A DNA stretch of 64,000 nt from Oryzibacter oryziterrae (GTDB taxonomy: Bacteria > Pseudomonadota > Alphaproteobacteria > Rhizobiales > Pleomorphomonadaceae), in contig NZ_JAKJIC010000007.1 in the NCBI RefSeq assembly GCF_021864535.1, positions 124,001 to 188,000 of the forward strand. Direction: 5' to 3'. The position numbers and the translations under genes were made by a program. This document shows positions 16,648 through 25,716 of the stretch, piece by piece. The notes under the pieces are model-generated. The model did not search any database. It saw only the letters and a program-made list of their open reading frames with translations, and was not told the DNA's origin. Each line of letters opens with the position of its first letter. Within the stretch, counting starts at the first letter, position 1.

Positions 16648-18834
16648 GTGCTTTCGGCTCGAAACAGGTGGGGGGAGTTTGTCTTTGGGGTGGCCCTCCC
16701 GGCCGCCCTGACCGTATTTGCGACAATTTCTGTCATCTACCTCGCATTGAACCGCATGGCGACCGAGGTCAATGAAGTTGATTCCGCCCATCTTCATCGC
16801 TCGGTCGAAGTCCTGAAATCCGAGATCTTGAACCAGCTCGGCAACTCGGTCAGCGACTATGCCGTCTGGGACGAGGCGGCCAAGGCCTTCTACGGCCCCA
16901 TCGACCGATCCTTCGCCGAGAGCAACCTGAAGGCGAGCAGTGCCACAGGGATTCTGTTCGATGCGGCAGTCGTCTTTGATGAGACCGGCCAACTGCAGAT
17001 CGGCTATCGCAATGGCAGCGACATTACTCCGAATCAGCCCTTCATCGATCCCAAGGACGTCCTCGCCCTGATTGCCCTCCAGACCCGGCAACCGGACGAA
17101 GCAGCCACCGCCTTTGTCGACTCCACCACCGGGCCTGTGCTGGCGGCGCTCAGAACCGTGCTCACCAACTCTGGAGAAGCCCCCGAGGGCGTCAAGCCCC
17201 GCTACCTCCTGGTGACGCAGACACTCAAGCAGCAGCGGCTCGCAGCCCTCGCCGCCCTGTTCGGCGTGGAACAGTTGTCGCTGGTGAACGGCGAAAGCAG
17301 CTCCAAGGGCAACTCCATCGACATCGTCTCGCCGTCCGGCCAGACCATTGGCGCGCTGGCCTGGACCAAGGCAGATCCGGGCAGCCTCGCCTTCAATCGG
17401 GCCAAGGAACCGCTCTATGTGGTCCTCGGCCTACTGATGCTGGTGATCGGCTTTCTGGTGCTCACCATCTGGAAGATCCTCGCCGCCATGCAGCGCGGCG
17501 AGGATGACGCCCGCCGCGACGCCAACCATGACCCGCTGTCGGGCCTGCCCAATCGCGCCTCCTTCAACAAGGCGCTGGAGAGCATGGCGCAAAAGTCGGG
17601 CCTGTCCATCCTGACCGTGATGTTCGTCGATCTCGATGGCTTCAAGGAGGTGAACGACACCTTCGGTCACGAGGTTGGCGACCGCCTGATCAAGACCGTG
17701 GCGGCAGGCTTCCATTGCCTGGTCAACGGCAAGGGCATTCTCGCCCGTCTGGGCGGCGATGAGTTCGCCCTGGCCCTGCTCGGCCAGGACTCCCTGTCGG
17801 AAGCAACCGAACTTGGAACGCGCATGATCGAGTTCCTCGCCGAACCCTTCGATTTCGAGGGGCGCATGGTGAAGGTCGGCAGTTCCATCGGCGTTGCCTC
17901 CACCTATGACGGCCCCCTGTCCAACATCGAACTCATCCGACAGGCCGACGTCGCCATGTACGCGGCCAAGGCCGCCGGCAAGAACCGGGTAACGCTCTAC
18001 GACGCCAACATGGACGCGGACCGCAAGCATCGGGCCGAACTTGAGCTGGCCTTGCGCGAAGCCCTCGACCGCAACGAACTGCAAGTGCATTTCCAGCCCA
18101 CGCTGCGCGCCTCCGACAACCGGATCGTCGCCGTCGAGGCCCTGCTCCGCTGGATCCGTCCGGGCGTGGGACCGGTCAGCCCGGCCATTTTCCTGCCTGT
18201 CGCAGAAGAAGCCGGCATGACCGATGCGCTCGGCACCTGGGTGCTGCGCCGCGCCCTGCGCGAAGGCAAGGCCTTTGGCGACTGCCGCATCGCCGTCAAC
18301 ATCTTCAGCGCCCAGTTCCGCAACCCGCTGTTCAACGACCAGCTGGCCGCGCTGCTGAAGGAAGAGGACTTCCCCGCCAATCGTCTTGAGCTCGACATCA
18401 ACGAGAGCTATCTCGTCGCCTATCCCGAGCGAGCCCAGCGCGTGATCTCGATGCTGCATGATCTCGGGGTCCACGTGGCGCTCGATGACTTTGGCACCGG
18501 CTTCTCGTCGATCGGCTACCTGCGCCGCTTCGCCTTCGATCGCGTCAAGATCGACCGGTCCGTGGTCATCGACGTGGCGACGGACCCAGCCTCGCAACAA
18601 TTCGTCGAGTCTACCGTTGCCCTCGCCGATACCCTCGGCGTCGAAGTCACCGCCGAGGGCATCGAACGGCCTGACGAAGCCCAGGCGCTCCGTAAGGCCG
18701 GCTGTCACGAGCTGCAGGGCTTCCATTTCGGGCCGCCCACCGTCAGCGAGGAAATCCTCCGCCGCCTCAAGCAGCAGGATGCCCGCCTCGCGCGGCAGCC
18801 GGCGGACGATCGCAAGCTGGCCGTCGGCGGCTAA
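16648..18834 (+). CDS. membrane CHASE4-GGDEF-EAL cyclic-di-GMP enzyme
   Basis: A 728-residue sensor for c-di-GMP turnover. There is a first membrane helix (residues 9-31), a periplasmic sensor region resembling CHASE4 (to about 255), and a second helix (about 256-275). A GGDEF domain follows with the intact motif ARLGGDEF near residue 369, then an EAL domain with EALLR near 496. The GGDEF inhibitory RxxD motif is absent. The EAL catalytic residues (N in VNIFS, E in INES, DDFG, K in VKIDRS, E in AEGIE) are all present, so both activities are possible. The start is GTG 16648 with GAGG upstream. Confidence 0.88.
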   Translation: MLSARNRWGEFVFGVALPAALTVFATISVIYLALNRMATEVNEVDSAHLHRSVEVLKSEILNQLGNSVSDYAVWDEAAKAFYGPIDRSFAESNLKASSATGILFDAAVVFDETGQLQIGYRNGSDITPNQPFIDPKDVLALIALQTRQPDEAATAFVDSTTGPVLAALRTVLTNSGEAPEGVKPRYLLVTQTLKQQRLAALAALFGVEQLSLVNGESSSKGNSIDIVSPSGQTIGALAWTKADPGSLAFNRAKEPLYVVLGLLMLVIGFLVLTIWKILAAMQRGEDDARRDANHDPLSGLPNRASFNKALESMAQKSGLSILTVMFVDLDGFKEVNDTFGHEVGDRLIKTVAAGFHCLVNGKGILARLGGDEFALALLGQDSLSEATELGTRMIEFLAEPFDFEGRMVKVGSSIGVASTYDGPLSNIELIRQADVAMYAAKAAGKNRVTLYDANMDADRKHRAELELALREALDRNELQVHFQPTLRASDNRIVAVEALLRWIRPGVGPVSPAIFLPVAEEAGMTDALGTWVLRRALREGKAFGDCRIAVNIFSAQFRNPLFNDQLAALLKEEDFPANRLELDINESYLVAYPERAQRVISMLHDLGVHVALDDFGTGFSSIGYLRRFAFDRVKIDRSVVIDVATDPASQQFVESTVALADTLGVEVTAEGIERPDEAQALRKAGCHELQGFHFGPPTVSEEILRRLKQQDARLARQPADDRKLAVGG

Positions 18835-18850
18835 CCCTATCGGGAGAGGG

Positions 18851-19630
18851 TCAGACCGCCAGATCCGGAATGTCGGTGATCAGCGTTTGCGCCCCGCCGG
18901 CAATCAGCTGGCGTCCTCGTGTCAGATCGTTGACCACGGCCAGCCCGTATTCGATGCCGCTCGCAGACACGCGCGCCTCGGCATCGGCGTCAAAGAGATC
19001 GACGATGCAGTGCAGCAGCTGGCAGCGGGTCTCCTCGAGGAGGGCACGGGGATCGCGCGGCGGCACGCAGACGGCAAAGCAGCGCGGCACCTCCGGCATC
19101 AGCCGCGCCGCGGCATGGATCGACCGGATCGAGAAGCTCGACACGAACAGCCGACCACGCGAGGCGGGCCAGATGTCCTTGAGCTGCGCCAGTGCCACTT
19201 CCGCCGTCTCCACATCGTCGCCGGCCGTCGGCTTCAGCTCCAGCTGCAAGCCGAGGTCGAGCTCCAGCACGGTCTCCAGGAGTTCGCGCAAGGTCGGGAT
19301 CTGGATCCCGGCAAACTCCGGGCCGAAATGCGCCCGCGCGTCCAGCCGGCGAATGTCCTCGAAGCCGAGACCGGCCACAAAGCCCTTGCCATTGGTGGTG
19401 CGGTCGACCTTGTCATCGTGAATGATCACCGGCTGGCGATCGGCCGTCAGCTTGACGTCCACTTCCACCCAGCTCGCCCCGGCAGCGGCCGCGGCCCGGA
19501 TGGCGGCAAGGGTGTTTTCCGGCGCCACACGCGGCGCGCCGCGATGGGCAATGACGCGGGTATCCACAACAACCGACGGCCTGGCGGTGTTACCGCCACC
19601 CAACTCTGAACGCATGCTTGATCCTGCCAT
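18851..19630 (-). CDS. glycerophosphodiester phosphodiesterase
   Basis: Cleaves glycerophosphodiesters to glycerol 3-phosphate and an alcohol. The GDPD motifs are present: IAHRGAP with APENT (about residues 27-39), VEVDVKLT with the metal ligands E and D, and IIHDDKVDRTT. The protein is 259 residues long without a signal peptide, so it is cytosolic like UgpQ. An internal ATG at 19615 is an alternative start. It converges with the GGDEF-EAL gene. Confidence 0.88.
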   Translation of the reverse strand: MAGSSMRSELGGGNTARPSVVVDTRVIAHRGAPRVAPENTLAAIRAAAAAGASWVEVDVKLTADRQPVIIHDDKVDRTTNGKGFVAGLGFEDIRRLDARAHFGPEFAGIQIPTLRELLETVLELDLGLQLELKPTAGDDVETAEVALAQLKDIWPASRGRLFVSSFSIRSIHAAARLMPEVPRCFAVCVPPRDPRALLEETRCQLLHCIVDLFDADAEARVSASGIEYGLAVVNDLTRGRQLIAGGAQTLITDIPDLAV

Positions 19631-19702
19631 TCGACAAAGGGAATGGCAGCGCTATAGGAGCCCTTCGTGACAGCGCGATCACAGACCCGCTCACCGTGAA
19701 AA

Positions 19703-20260
19703 TTACGGATCGAGTTCGGCGTCCCAGTAGAGGAAGTCGAGCCAGCTGTCGTGCAGGTAATTCGGCGGGAACAGCCGGCCGTTATTGTGCAGATCCTGCA
19801 CCGACGGCGCAAAGGGATGGCTGTGCAGCGTCATGCCCACTTCCATCACCGTCTTGCTGCCCTTGCGCAGATTGCACGGCGAGCAGGCGGTTATCACGTT
19901 CTCCCAGGTGGTCTGGCCGCCCTTGGAGCGCGGGATCAGGTGATCGAAGGTCAGGTCATCCTTCGAACCGCAATACTGGCACTGGAAGCGATCGCGCAGG
20001 AACACGTTGAACCGGGTGAAGGCTGGATGCCGCGACGGCTTGATGAAGGTCTTGAGAGACACCACCGACGGCAGGCGGAACTCGAAGCTCGGGCTGCGCA
20101 CCAGCACGTCATATTCCGAGACGATGTTCACACGGTCAAGAAAGACGGCCTTGATCGCGTCCTGCCACGACCAAAGCGACAACGGATAGTAGCTCAGCGG
20201 ACGATAATCCGCATTCAATACCAGCGCCGGGTGTGCGTCCGGCGAGACGGCTATCGTCAC
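19703..20260 (-). CDS. HNH endonuclease family protein
   Basis: A 185-residue protein with a complete HNH/zinc-finger module: C94xxC97, the D106-H107 pair in FDHLIPRSKGG, N121 and the second pair C126xxC129 followed by N130. The N-terminal ninety residues (ALVLNADYRPLSYYPLS...) are typical of a housekeeping HNH family widely conserved in Alphaproteobacteria. Its DNA target and role are unknown and it is not next to a methylase, so it is not an obvious restriction enzyme. The start is GTG 20260 with GGAGAG upstream. Confidence 0.85.
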   Translation of the reverse strand: MTIAVSPDAHPALVLNADYRPLSYYPLSLWSWQDAIKAVFLDRVNIVSEYDVLVRSPSFEFRLPSVVSLKTFIKPSRHPAFTRFNVFLRDRFQCQYCGSKDDLTFDHLIPRSKGGQTTWENVITACSPCNLRKGSKTVMEVGMTLHSHPFAPSVQDLHNNGRLFPPNYLHDSWLDFLYWDAELDP

Positions 20261-20466
20261 CTTACGCTCTCCATAACCGGAGCGGCGGCCGTTCCGCCAC
20301 GCCGTATGGACGATACTGTACGCCCATCATGTCGGAGATGTGAAGGTCCAAAGACTCATAATATTCGCGTGACAAACAATTTCGCCACACCGGTAAACAC
20401 TGACGCCGTTGCAGCCCGGTACGCCGAATTATTGTTTCAAAATGAGACCTTGAAGCAAAAGCCGGC

Positions 20467-21324
20467 TCACGTCTCGCGCGAAGCGGCCCAGGCACTGAAG
20501 GCGATGAAGGCGCGCGCAGGCAACAGGCGCTTGACGACCGCCATGAACTTGGTCTGCAGCGTCACGCGGTAATAGGGCTTCGGACGAGCCGATTCGCAGG
20601 CGTGGATCAGGCATTTGACCACCGCTTCCGGCGGCAGCTTGAAGGCCGACGCGCCGCCGCGCCCCATGCGGTTGAGGCGCTGACGATAGACCTCGCGAAA
20701 GGCCGAGGCCTCGATGTCGATGTTCTCGTGGAACTTCTTCATCGATGTCTTCACGAACTGCGTGGCGATCGGCCCGGGCTGGATGCTGATCACCTCGATC
20801 CCCGTGCCGCGCAGCTCAAGGCGCAGCGTGTCGGTCAGCCCCTCCACTGCATGCTTGGCGGCATTATAGGCGCCACGATAGGGCATGGAGACAAAACCGA
20901 GGATCGACGAGCATTGCACGATCCGCCCGTGTCCCTGCCGTCGCATGATCGGGATCACCCGCCGCGTCAGGTCATGCCAGCCGAAGACGATGCTGTCGAA
21001 CTGCTGGCGCAACACGTCAACGGTCAGATCCTCGACCGCGCCCGGCTGCCCGTAGGCGCCGTTGTTGAACAGGGCATCGATGCGTCCGCCACCCTTGGCG
21101 AGCACTTCCTCGAGCGTCGCCGCGATGGTCTCCGGACGGCCGTAGTCGAGGATCGTCGCGGTGACGCCGGGGATCGCCTCCAGCTTCACCCGATCGGCCT
21201 CGGTGCGAACGGTGGCGAACACCTTCCAGCCGCGCGCCGCAAAGTCGCGCGCCGAGGCATAACCGATACCGGTGGATGCCCCTGTGACCAGGAGAACGCG
21301 GGGGTCTGACGACACGGAGCTCAT
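20467..21324 (-). CDS. short-chain dehydrogenase/reductase (SDR)
   Basis: Classical SDR oxidoreductase of 285 residues. The cofactor motif TGASTGIG is at 14-21, NNG near 88, and the catalytic triad is S140, Y153 and K157 (YNAAK). The R following the first glycine-rich strand (TVRTEAD) suggests NADP preference, by inference. The C-terminal tail with FKLPPEAVVKCLIHACESARPKPYYRVT is typical of SDRs acting on lipophilic or steroid-like alcohols, but the substrate is unknown. It diverges from zur with about 80 bp between start codons. Confidence 0.85.
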   Translation of the reverse strand: MSSVSSDPRVLLVTGASTGIGYASARDFAARGWKVFATVRTEADRVKLEAIPGVTATILDYGRPETIAATLEEVLAKGGGRIDALFNNGAYGQPGAVEDLTVDVLRQQFDSIVFGWHDLTRRVIPIMRRQGHGRIVQCSSILGFVSMPYRGAYNAAKHAVEGLTDTLRLELRGTGIEVISIQPGPIATQFVKTSMKKFHENIDIEASAFREVYRQRLNRMGRGGASAFKLPPEAVVKCLIHACESARPKPYYRVTLQTKFMAVVKRLLPARAFIAFSAWAASRET

Positions 21325-21403
21325 TCTTCCACCTTCAGTGACAAAGCGTCTTTCTCAGCACACCGCTTCTTACTATATGAAGAAGTCCCGGAGAGAGAAG
21401 CGC

Positions 21404-21943
21404 GTGCTGGATCATCACGATCACGATCACCAGAAATGCCACGACGACGCCCTGCGGCGCGCCGAGGCCCGCTGCCAGGCCGAAGGCCTGCGCCTGACCG
21501 CGCAGCGCCGGCAGGTACTCGACATCATGCTGGAAAGCCACGCCCCGATCACCGCCTATGAGATCATCGACCGCATCGCCGCCGTGGCGCGCCGGCCGAG
21601 CCCGATCTCGGTCTATCGCGCGCTCGACTTTCTGGTGGCCAATCACTTCGTCCATCGCATCGAGAGCCGCAACGCCTTCCTCGCCTGCAGCCACGATCAC
21701 GGCCCGGCCAGCGCCGATCGCGAGCCGGTGCTGATGTTCCTGCTCTGCGAGGCCTGCGGCGCTGCCATCGAGGCCGAGCCGCCGGCACTCACGAGCCTCA
21801 TTTCCGACGTGTCGGCGGCAGCCGGCTTCACCGTCACCTCCTCCGTGCTGGAAATTCGCGGCCTTTGCGCAAGCTGCCGCACCGCCGGACGCCACGCGCC
21901 GCACGCCACCCCGCATGCCGACGACCACGAGGATCATCCATGA
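21404..21943 (+). CDS. zur: Fur-family repressor, probably zinc-responsive Zur
   Basis: A Fur-fold DNA-binding protein (179 aa). The winged-helix segment ([14 protein letters not shown]...[10 protein letters not shown]) is followed by a dimerisation domain carrying the structural zinc cysteines CEACG and CASC. The N-terminus is unusually His/Asp-rich ([12 protein letters not shown]), as is the tail ([15 protein letters not shown]), both suited to metal sensing. GTG 21404 has GGAGAG eight bases upstream; ATG 21377 is an alternative. The last four bases overlap ispG, so the two are cotranscribed, an order common in Hyphomicrobiales. Confidence 0.82.
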   Translation: MLDHHDHDHQKCHDDALRRAEARCQAEGLRLTAQRRQVLDIMLESHAPITAYEIIDRIAAVARRPSPISVYRALDFLVANHFVHRIESRNAFLACSHDHGPASADREPVLMFLLCEACGAAIEAEPPALTSLISDVSAAAGFTVTSSVLEIRGLCASCRTAGRHAPHATPHADDHEDHP

Positions 21944-23187
21944 GCTTCCTGACCGCCCCCCTGCCCCGCCGCCGTTCCGTCGCGGTGAAGGTCGGCCATG
22001 TCATCGTCGGCGGCAACGCCCCCGTCGTTGTGCAGTCCATGACCAATACCGACACGGCCGACATTGACAGCACCGTCGCCCAGGTGGCGGCGCTCGCCCG
22101 CGCCGGTTCGGAACTCGTGCGCATCACCGTCGACCGCGACGAGAGTGCCGCCGCCGTGCCGCGCATCCGCGAGCGGCTTGACCGCCTCAACGTCGACGTG
22201 CCGCTGATCGGCGACTTCCATTACATCGGCCACAAGCTCCTCGCCGACTTTCCCGCCTGCGCCGATGCGCTCGCCAAATACCGCATCAACCCCGGTAACG
22301 TCGGCTTCCGCGACAAGCGGGACAAGCAGTTCGCCGACATCATCGAGATCGCCATCAAGCATGACCGGCCCGTGCGCATCGGCGTCAACTGGGGTTCGCT
22401 CGATCAGGAGCTGCTCACCCATCTGATGGATGAGAACCAGGCCCAGGGCTCGCCGCTGACGGCGCAGGAAGTCATGCGCGAGGCCATCGTGCAGTCGGCG
22501 CTTCTGTCCGCCGCCCGCGCCGAGGAGATCGGCCTTTCGCGCGACAAGATCATCCTGTCGGCCAAGGTCAGCAACGTGCAGGACCTCGTCGCCGTCAATG
22601 TCGAGCTCGCCAAGCGTTCGGATCATGCCCTGCATCTCGGCCTCACCGAAGCGGGCATGGGCACCAAGGGCGTCGTGGCCTCATCGGCCGCCATGGGCAT
22701 CGTGCTGCAGCAGGGCATCGGCGACACCATCCGCGTGTCGCTGACCCCCGAACCGGGCGGCGACCGCACGCGTGAAGTGCGCGTGGCGCAGGAGCTGTTG
22801 CAGACCATGGGCTTCCGCTCCTTCGTGCCCATCGTCGCCGCCTGCCCCGGCTGTGGCCGCACCACCTCCACGGTGTTCCAGGAACTGGCCAAGACCATTC
22901 AGGATCAGATCAACGACGCCATGCCGCTCTGGCGCACCCGCTATCCCGGCGTCGAGGAGCTGCAGGTGGCGGTGATGGGCTGCATCGTCAACGGCCCCGG
23001 CGAATCCAAGCACGCCCATATCGGCATTTCCCTGCCGGGCACCGGCGAGACGCCGGCCGCCCCCGTCTTCATCGATGGCGTCAAGGCCACCACCCTGCGC
23101 GGTCCCCGCATCGCCGAGGATTTCCAGGCCATGGTGCTCGACTATATCGAGAAGAACTACGGGCAGAAGTCCGACGCCGCCGAGTGA
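21940..23187 (+). CDS. ispG: 4-hydroxy-3-methylbut-2-en-1-yl diphosphate synthase (IspG/GcpE)
   Basis: [4Fe-4S] enzyme of the MEP isoprenoid pathway, reducing MEcPP to HMBPP. In 415 residues the cluster ligands are seen as C302 and C305 (CPGCGR) and C348 (GCIVNGPGE). The N-terminal TIM-barrel begins with the family's [10 protein letters not shown] and [15 protein letters not shown] 21940 overlaps the zur stop. Being downstream of a metal-responsive repressor gene may tie expression of this iron-sulfur enzyme to metal status, by inference. Confidence 0.93.
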   Translation: MSFLTAPLPRRRSVAVKVGHVIVGGNAPVVVQSMTNTDTADIDSTVAQVAALARAGSELVRITVDRDESAAAVPRIRERLDRLNVDVPLIGDFHYIGHKLLADFPACADALAKYRINPGNVGFRDKRDKQFADIIEIAIKHDRPVRIGVNWGSLDQELLTHLMDENQAQGSPLTAQEVMREAIVQSALLSAARAEEIGLSRDKIILSAKVSNVQDLVAVNVELAKRSDHALHLGLTEAGMGTKGVVASSAAMGIVLQQGIGDTIRVSLTPEPGGDRTREVRVAQELLQTMGFRSFVPIVAACPGCGRTTSTVFQELAKTIQDQINDAMPLWRTRYPGVEELQVAVMGCIVNGPGESKHAHIGISLPGTGETPAAPVFIDGVKATTLRGPRIAEDFQAMVLDYIEKNYGQKSDAAE

Positions 23188-23194
23188 TCCGAAT

Positions 23195-23218
23195 CCGGCA
23201 AAGGGGTTGCTTTGCCGG
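23195..23218. terminator. bidirectional hairpin between ispG and ispA
   Basis: Perfect nine-base arms CCGGCAAAG and CTTTGCCGG around a six-base loop lie between two convergent stop codons. No clear T-run follows on either strand, so it may be a weak intrinsic terminator or a 3'-end stabiliser. Confidence 0.5.
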
Positions 23219-23228
23219 GTAACCGGTA

Positions 23229-24152
23229 TCAAGCGGAACGGTGCGCGATGAAATGGGCGGCTGCGGCCAGCATCTCGGCAGCGGCCCCATAGGGTGACAG
23301 AAGCTCGGACGCTTCGCGCACCAACGCGTTGAGTTCCGCCTCCACCGCCGCGATCCCCATCAGCGACACCAGCGTCCCCTTGCCCGCCGTCGCGTCCTTG
23401 GCGGTTGCCTTGCCGGCCACCTTGGCGTCGCCGGTGGCGTCGATCAGATCGTCGGCCAGCTGGAAGGCAAGACCGACGATTTCGCCATAGCGCGTCAGCC
23501 GGGCAACGTCCTCGGCGGTTCCTTGCGCAAGGCGCACGCCCATGACGCAGGACGCGCGGATCAAGGCACCGGTCTTCATTGCCTGCAAGGCCCGGATCTC
23601 CGTCCCCGTCAGCGGCGTGGCCAGCCCGAAACGGCCTTCGGCGGAGAGGTCCAGCATCTGCCCCCCCACCATGCCGCCGGGACCGCTGGCGCGCGCCAGA
23701 TCCAGAACCAGGGCGGCCCTTACAGCCGGATCGGGATGGCAGGTCGGATCGGCCAGGAGATCGAAGGCCAGCGTCTGCAAGCCGTCGCCGGCGAGAATGG
23801 CCGTCGCCTCGTCAAAGGCCCGATGCACCGTCGGGCGACCGCGCCTGAGATCGTCATTGTCCATGGACGGCAGATCGTCATGGATCAGAGAGTAGCAATG
23901 CAGGCATTCCACCGCTGCGGCGGCCACGAGCGCCGCCTTGTCGTCGCTTGCTGGATCGATGAGCCGCGCCGCTTCCACCACCAGGAAGGGGCGCAGCCGC
24001 TTGCCGCCGCCGAGCACCCCGTGCTGCATGGCGGCGAGCAGGCGCGGCGGCACCGCCCGTTCAGCACGGCGCGCCAACCCGTCGAGACGGCCGGCCAGCA
24101 CCGCTTCCACGGCGCTCGCCACCCCTGCAAGCCGCTGTTCGAAATGGCCCAT
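23229..24152 (-). CDS. ispA: polyprenyl (farnesyl/geranylgeranyl) diphosphate synthase
   Basis: Short-chain trans-prenyltransferase joining IPP to allylic diphosphates. The first aspartate-rich motif is DDLPSMDND, followed by the RRGRPTVH segment, and the second is DDLID. Length (307 aa from ATG 24152) fits FPP/GGPP synthases. The residues before the first Asp-rich motif (CLHCYSLIH) carry no bulky pair that would decide chain length, so the product is uncertain. ATG 24152 has GAGGGC upstream; ATG 24170 is an alternative. It lies convergent to ispG of the same pathway. Confidence 0.88.
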   Translation of the reverse strand: MGHFEQRLAGVASAVEAVLAGRLDGLARRAERAVPPRLLAAMQHGVLGGGKRLRPFLVVEAARLIDPASDDKAALVAAAAVECLHCYSLIHDDLPSMDNDDLRRGRPTVHRAFDEATAILAGDGLQTLAFDLLADPTCHPDPAVRAALVLDLARASGPGGMVGGQMLDLSAEGRFGLATPLTGTEIRALQAMKTGALIRASCVMGVRLAQGTAEDVARLTRYGEIVGLAFQLADDLIDATGDAKVAGKATAKDATAGKGTLVSLMGIAAVEAELNALVREASELLSPYGAAAEMLAAAAHFIAHRSA

Positions 24153-24232
24153 CCTGCCGCCCTCGCCCATATGTGTCCGGGCTGAGAGCTATCCCCACGC
24201 TCCCCGGGCGTCAAGACATCGCCGGCTACCCG

Positions 24233-24742
24233 TCACAAGGGCAGGGCCGTGGTGTTCTTCACCTCTTCCATCACCGGGTAGGTATGGGTTTCGCGCACGC
24301 CCGGCAGCGCCATCAGCACGTCGGACAGAAATTCGCGATAGGCCTCCATGTCCCGCACGCGCGCCTTGACGAGATAATCGAACCCCCCGGCAATCAGGTG
24401 GCATTCCAGCACCTCCGGCGCCTTGGTCACCGCCGAGGCGAAGGTGGTGAACACTTCCGGGTTCATGCGGTCGAGCTTGATCTCCACGAAGACCAGCAGC
24501 CCCCGCTGAAGCCGCGTCGGATCAAGCCGCGCGGTATAGCCGGCAATGAACCCGTCACGCGACAGCCGCTTCACCCGCTCCGCCGTCGCCGTCGGGGAAA
24601 GGCCCACCTTGTCGGCAAGCTCCAGATTTGTGATGCGCCCATCCGCCTGCAAGGCGCCGAGAATCCGCCGGTCGATCTTGTCGAGACCGGGAATATCCGT
24701 GTCGATGCGCTGACTTTGTCGATCCGTGGTCCACGAACTCAC
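24233..24742 (-). CDS. Lrp/AsnC-family transcriptional regulator
   Basis: A 169-residue regulator with an N-terminal helix-turn-helix (LDKIDRRILGALQADGR...LSPTATAERVKRL) and a C-terminal RAM ligand-binding domain (VLECHLIAGGFDYLVKARV). Similar proteins often control proline or other amino-acid catabolism next to putA, but no such gene lies here. The GTG at 24742 is chosen because a strong GGAGGAGGGG stretch precedes it; GTG 24763 is in frame but lies beyond that site. The roughly 600 bp upstream is apparently non-coding. Confidence 0.87.
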   Translation of the reverse strand: MSSWTTDRQSQRIDTDIPGLDKIDRRILGALQADGRITNLELADKVGLSPTATAERVKRLSRDGFIAGYTARLDPTRLQRGLLVFVEIKLDRMNPEVFTTFASAVTKAPEVLECHLIAGGFDYLVKARVRDMEAYREFLSDVLMALPGVRETHTYPVMEEVKNTTALPL

Positions 24743-25351
24743 TTTTGCCCCTCCTCCCGACACCCTGCCGCCTGCCCGCGGCGCGTGTTCTCGTTACTCT
24801 GCCTGCGCCCAAAACCTCTGTCGAAGCCGACCAACGTCCTGTTCTGACACGTCTCCCGCCTGTCACCGCTGCCGTCGCCAGCTGTCAGGGCATTCCGCCA
24901 AGACAGGCTGCAAGGATACCAGAGAAGCACGAACGCGTGCAGGCCGCCATGCGACACGTCCGAACGCTCGTGGTCCCGCTGTTATCCCCTGATCGCCGCA
25001 TGAAAGGCAAACGGCCCCGCGCCCGGAGGATCGATGCCGTTCAGCGGGAGCCTTGCGGTCGCAACGAACTGCCAGCCTCGCCACCCGAAACCGCATGGAT
25101 CTCACTCAGGACGTGCCCCAGCCAACGGCCAAAGCATCCTCGAGACGCGCAAACATCGATCTAATCATATGAAAACGCTCGATATTCTATACGACGCAAT
25201 CTAGCGCAAAATGAAGCGGTCTCAAGAGCAGCTCCGTCCGCACACGCCGCTGCCGCAGGCTCGACCGACTGCCAATGTCATGCGGACCCCTTTGGCTTCA
25301 ACACGACGATCAGCACATCGACCAGGCCTATGAGGCAATTGGTCGCTGCTC
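24743..25351. other. long non-coding stretch upstream of the Lrp-type gene
   Basis: About 600 bp with only implausible open frames lacking ribosome sites and codon bias. I see no RNA gene, repeat or recognisable gene remnant. It lies between the Lrp-type regulator and the terminator of the small RNA gene that follows. Confidence 0.5.
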
Positions 25352-25381
25352 AAAAAAAGACAGGCCGGTGTGGCCGGCCTG
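25352..25381 (-). terminator. Rho-independent terminator of the small RNA
   Basis: Eight-base-pair stem CAGGCCGG/CCGGCCTG with a five-base loop, followed on the minus strand by T7 after two bases. No annotated gene ends here, which is what points to an RNA gene. Confidence 0.8.
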
Positions 25382-25467
25382 AGTTCTGGGAGGAAAGCTG
25401 GAGTGCCACGAACAGATCAGGAGGGCGATCTGCTTGCTGGATAACCGGCGGGTAGCGCTCACAGGTT
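25352..25467 (-). ncRNA. candidate trans-acting small RNA with two anti-Shine-Dalgarno motifs
   Basis: A self-contained RNA gene of about 115 nt, transcribed towards lower coordinates. A stem CAGATC/GATCTG (25427-25432 with 25413-25418) presents the loop GCCCUCCU. A second unpaired CUUUCCUCCC follows (25388-25397). An eight-base-pair terminator hairpin with seven U ends the RNA. The layout (CCUCC in a loop, a second in single strand, Rho-independent end) resembles the alpha-proteobacterial alpha-r14 and alpha-r15/AbcR families, which block ribosome binding sites with Hfq. Family membership is inference. No open frame of merit lies in it. Confidence 0.6.
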
Positions 25468-25474
25468 CAATGTC

Positions 25475-25503
25475 TCATTCTGCCTCAAAACGCGCCATGT
25501 CAA
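25475..25503 (-). promoter_or_regulatory. predicted promoter of the small RNA
   Basis: On the minus strand a perfect TTGACA (-35, 25498-25503) is followed by 17 bp and GAATGA (-10, 25475-25480). It would start transcription near 25467, just before the structured RNA. Confidence 0.5.
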
Positions 25504-25716
25504 ACTTTATGCACGCCCGCCCAAATGGCCGGCATCTGCTCAAATTTTTAGCTCCGGAGGCAACAAACCTGAGACTGGTCCACTTAAATCCCCCGATTGC
25601 CCGAACAATGCACCCGCAGTTTTCACCTGAAAGCAGGCATTTCCGGCGTTACATCCCTTTGTCAGGCGGCATGATTGTTTTATGAATGCAGCTGAAACGG
25701 GGATGGGCGGGCATAG

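Noticed and set aside
19703-20260. Restriction or phage-defence nuclease
   Set aside because: The HNH protein is a widespread stand-alone housekeeping family and no methylase or defence partner is adjacent.
24745-25164. 139-codon plus-strand frame in the long non-coding stretch
   Set aside because: No ribosome site, unusual Pro/Arg composition and overlap with the Lrp-type gene's start region.
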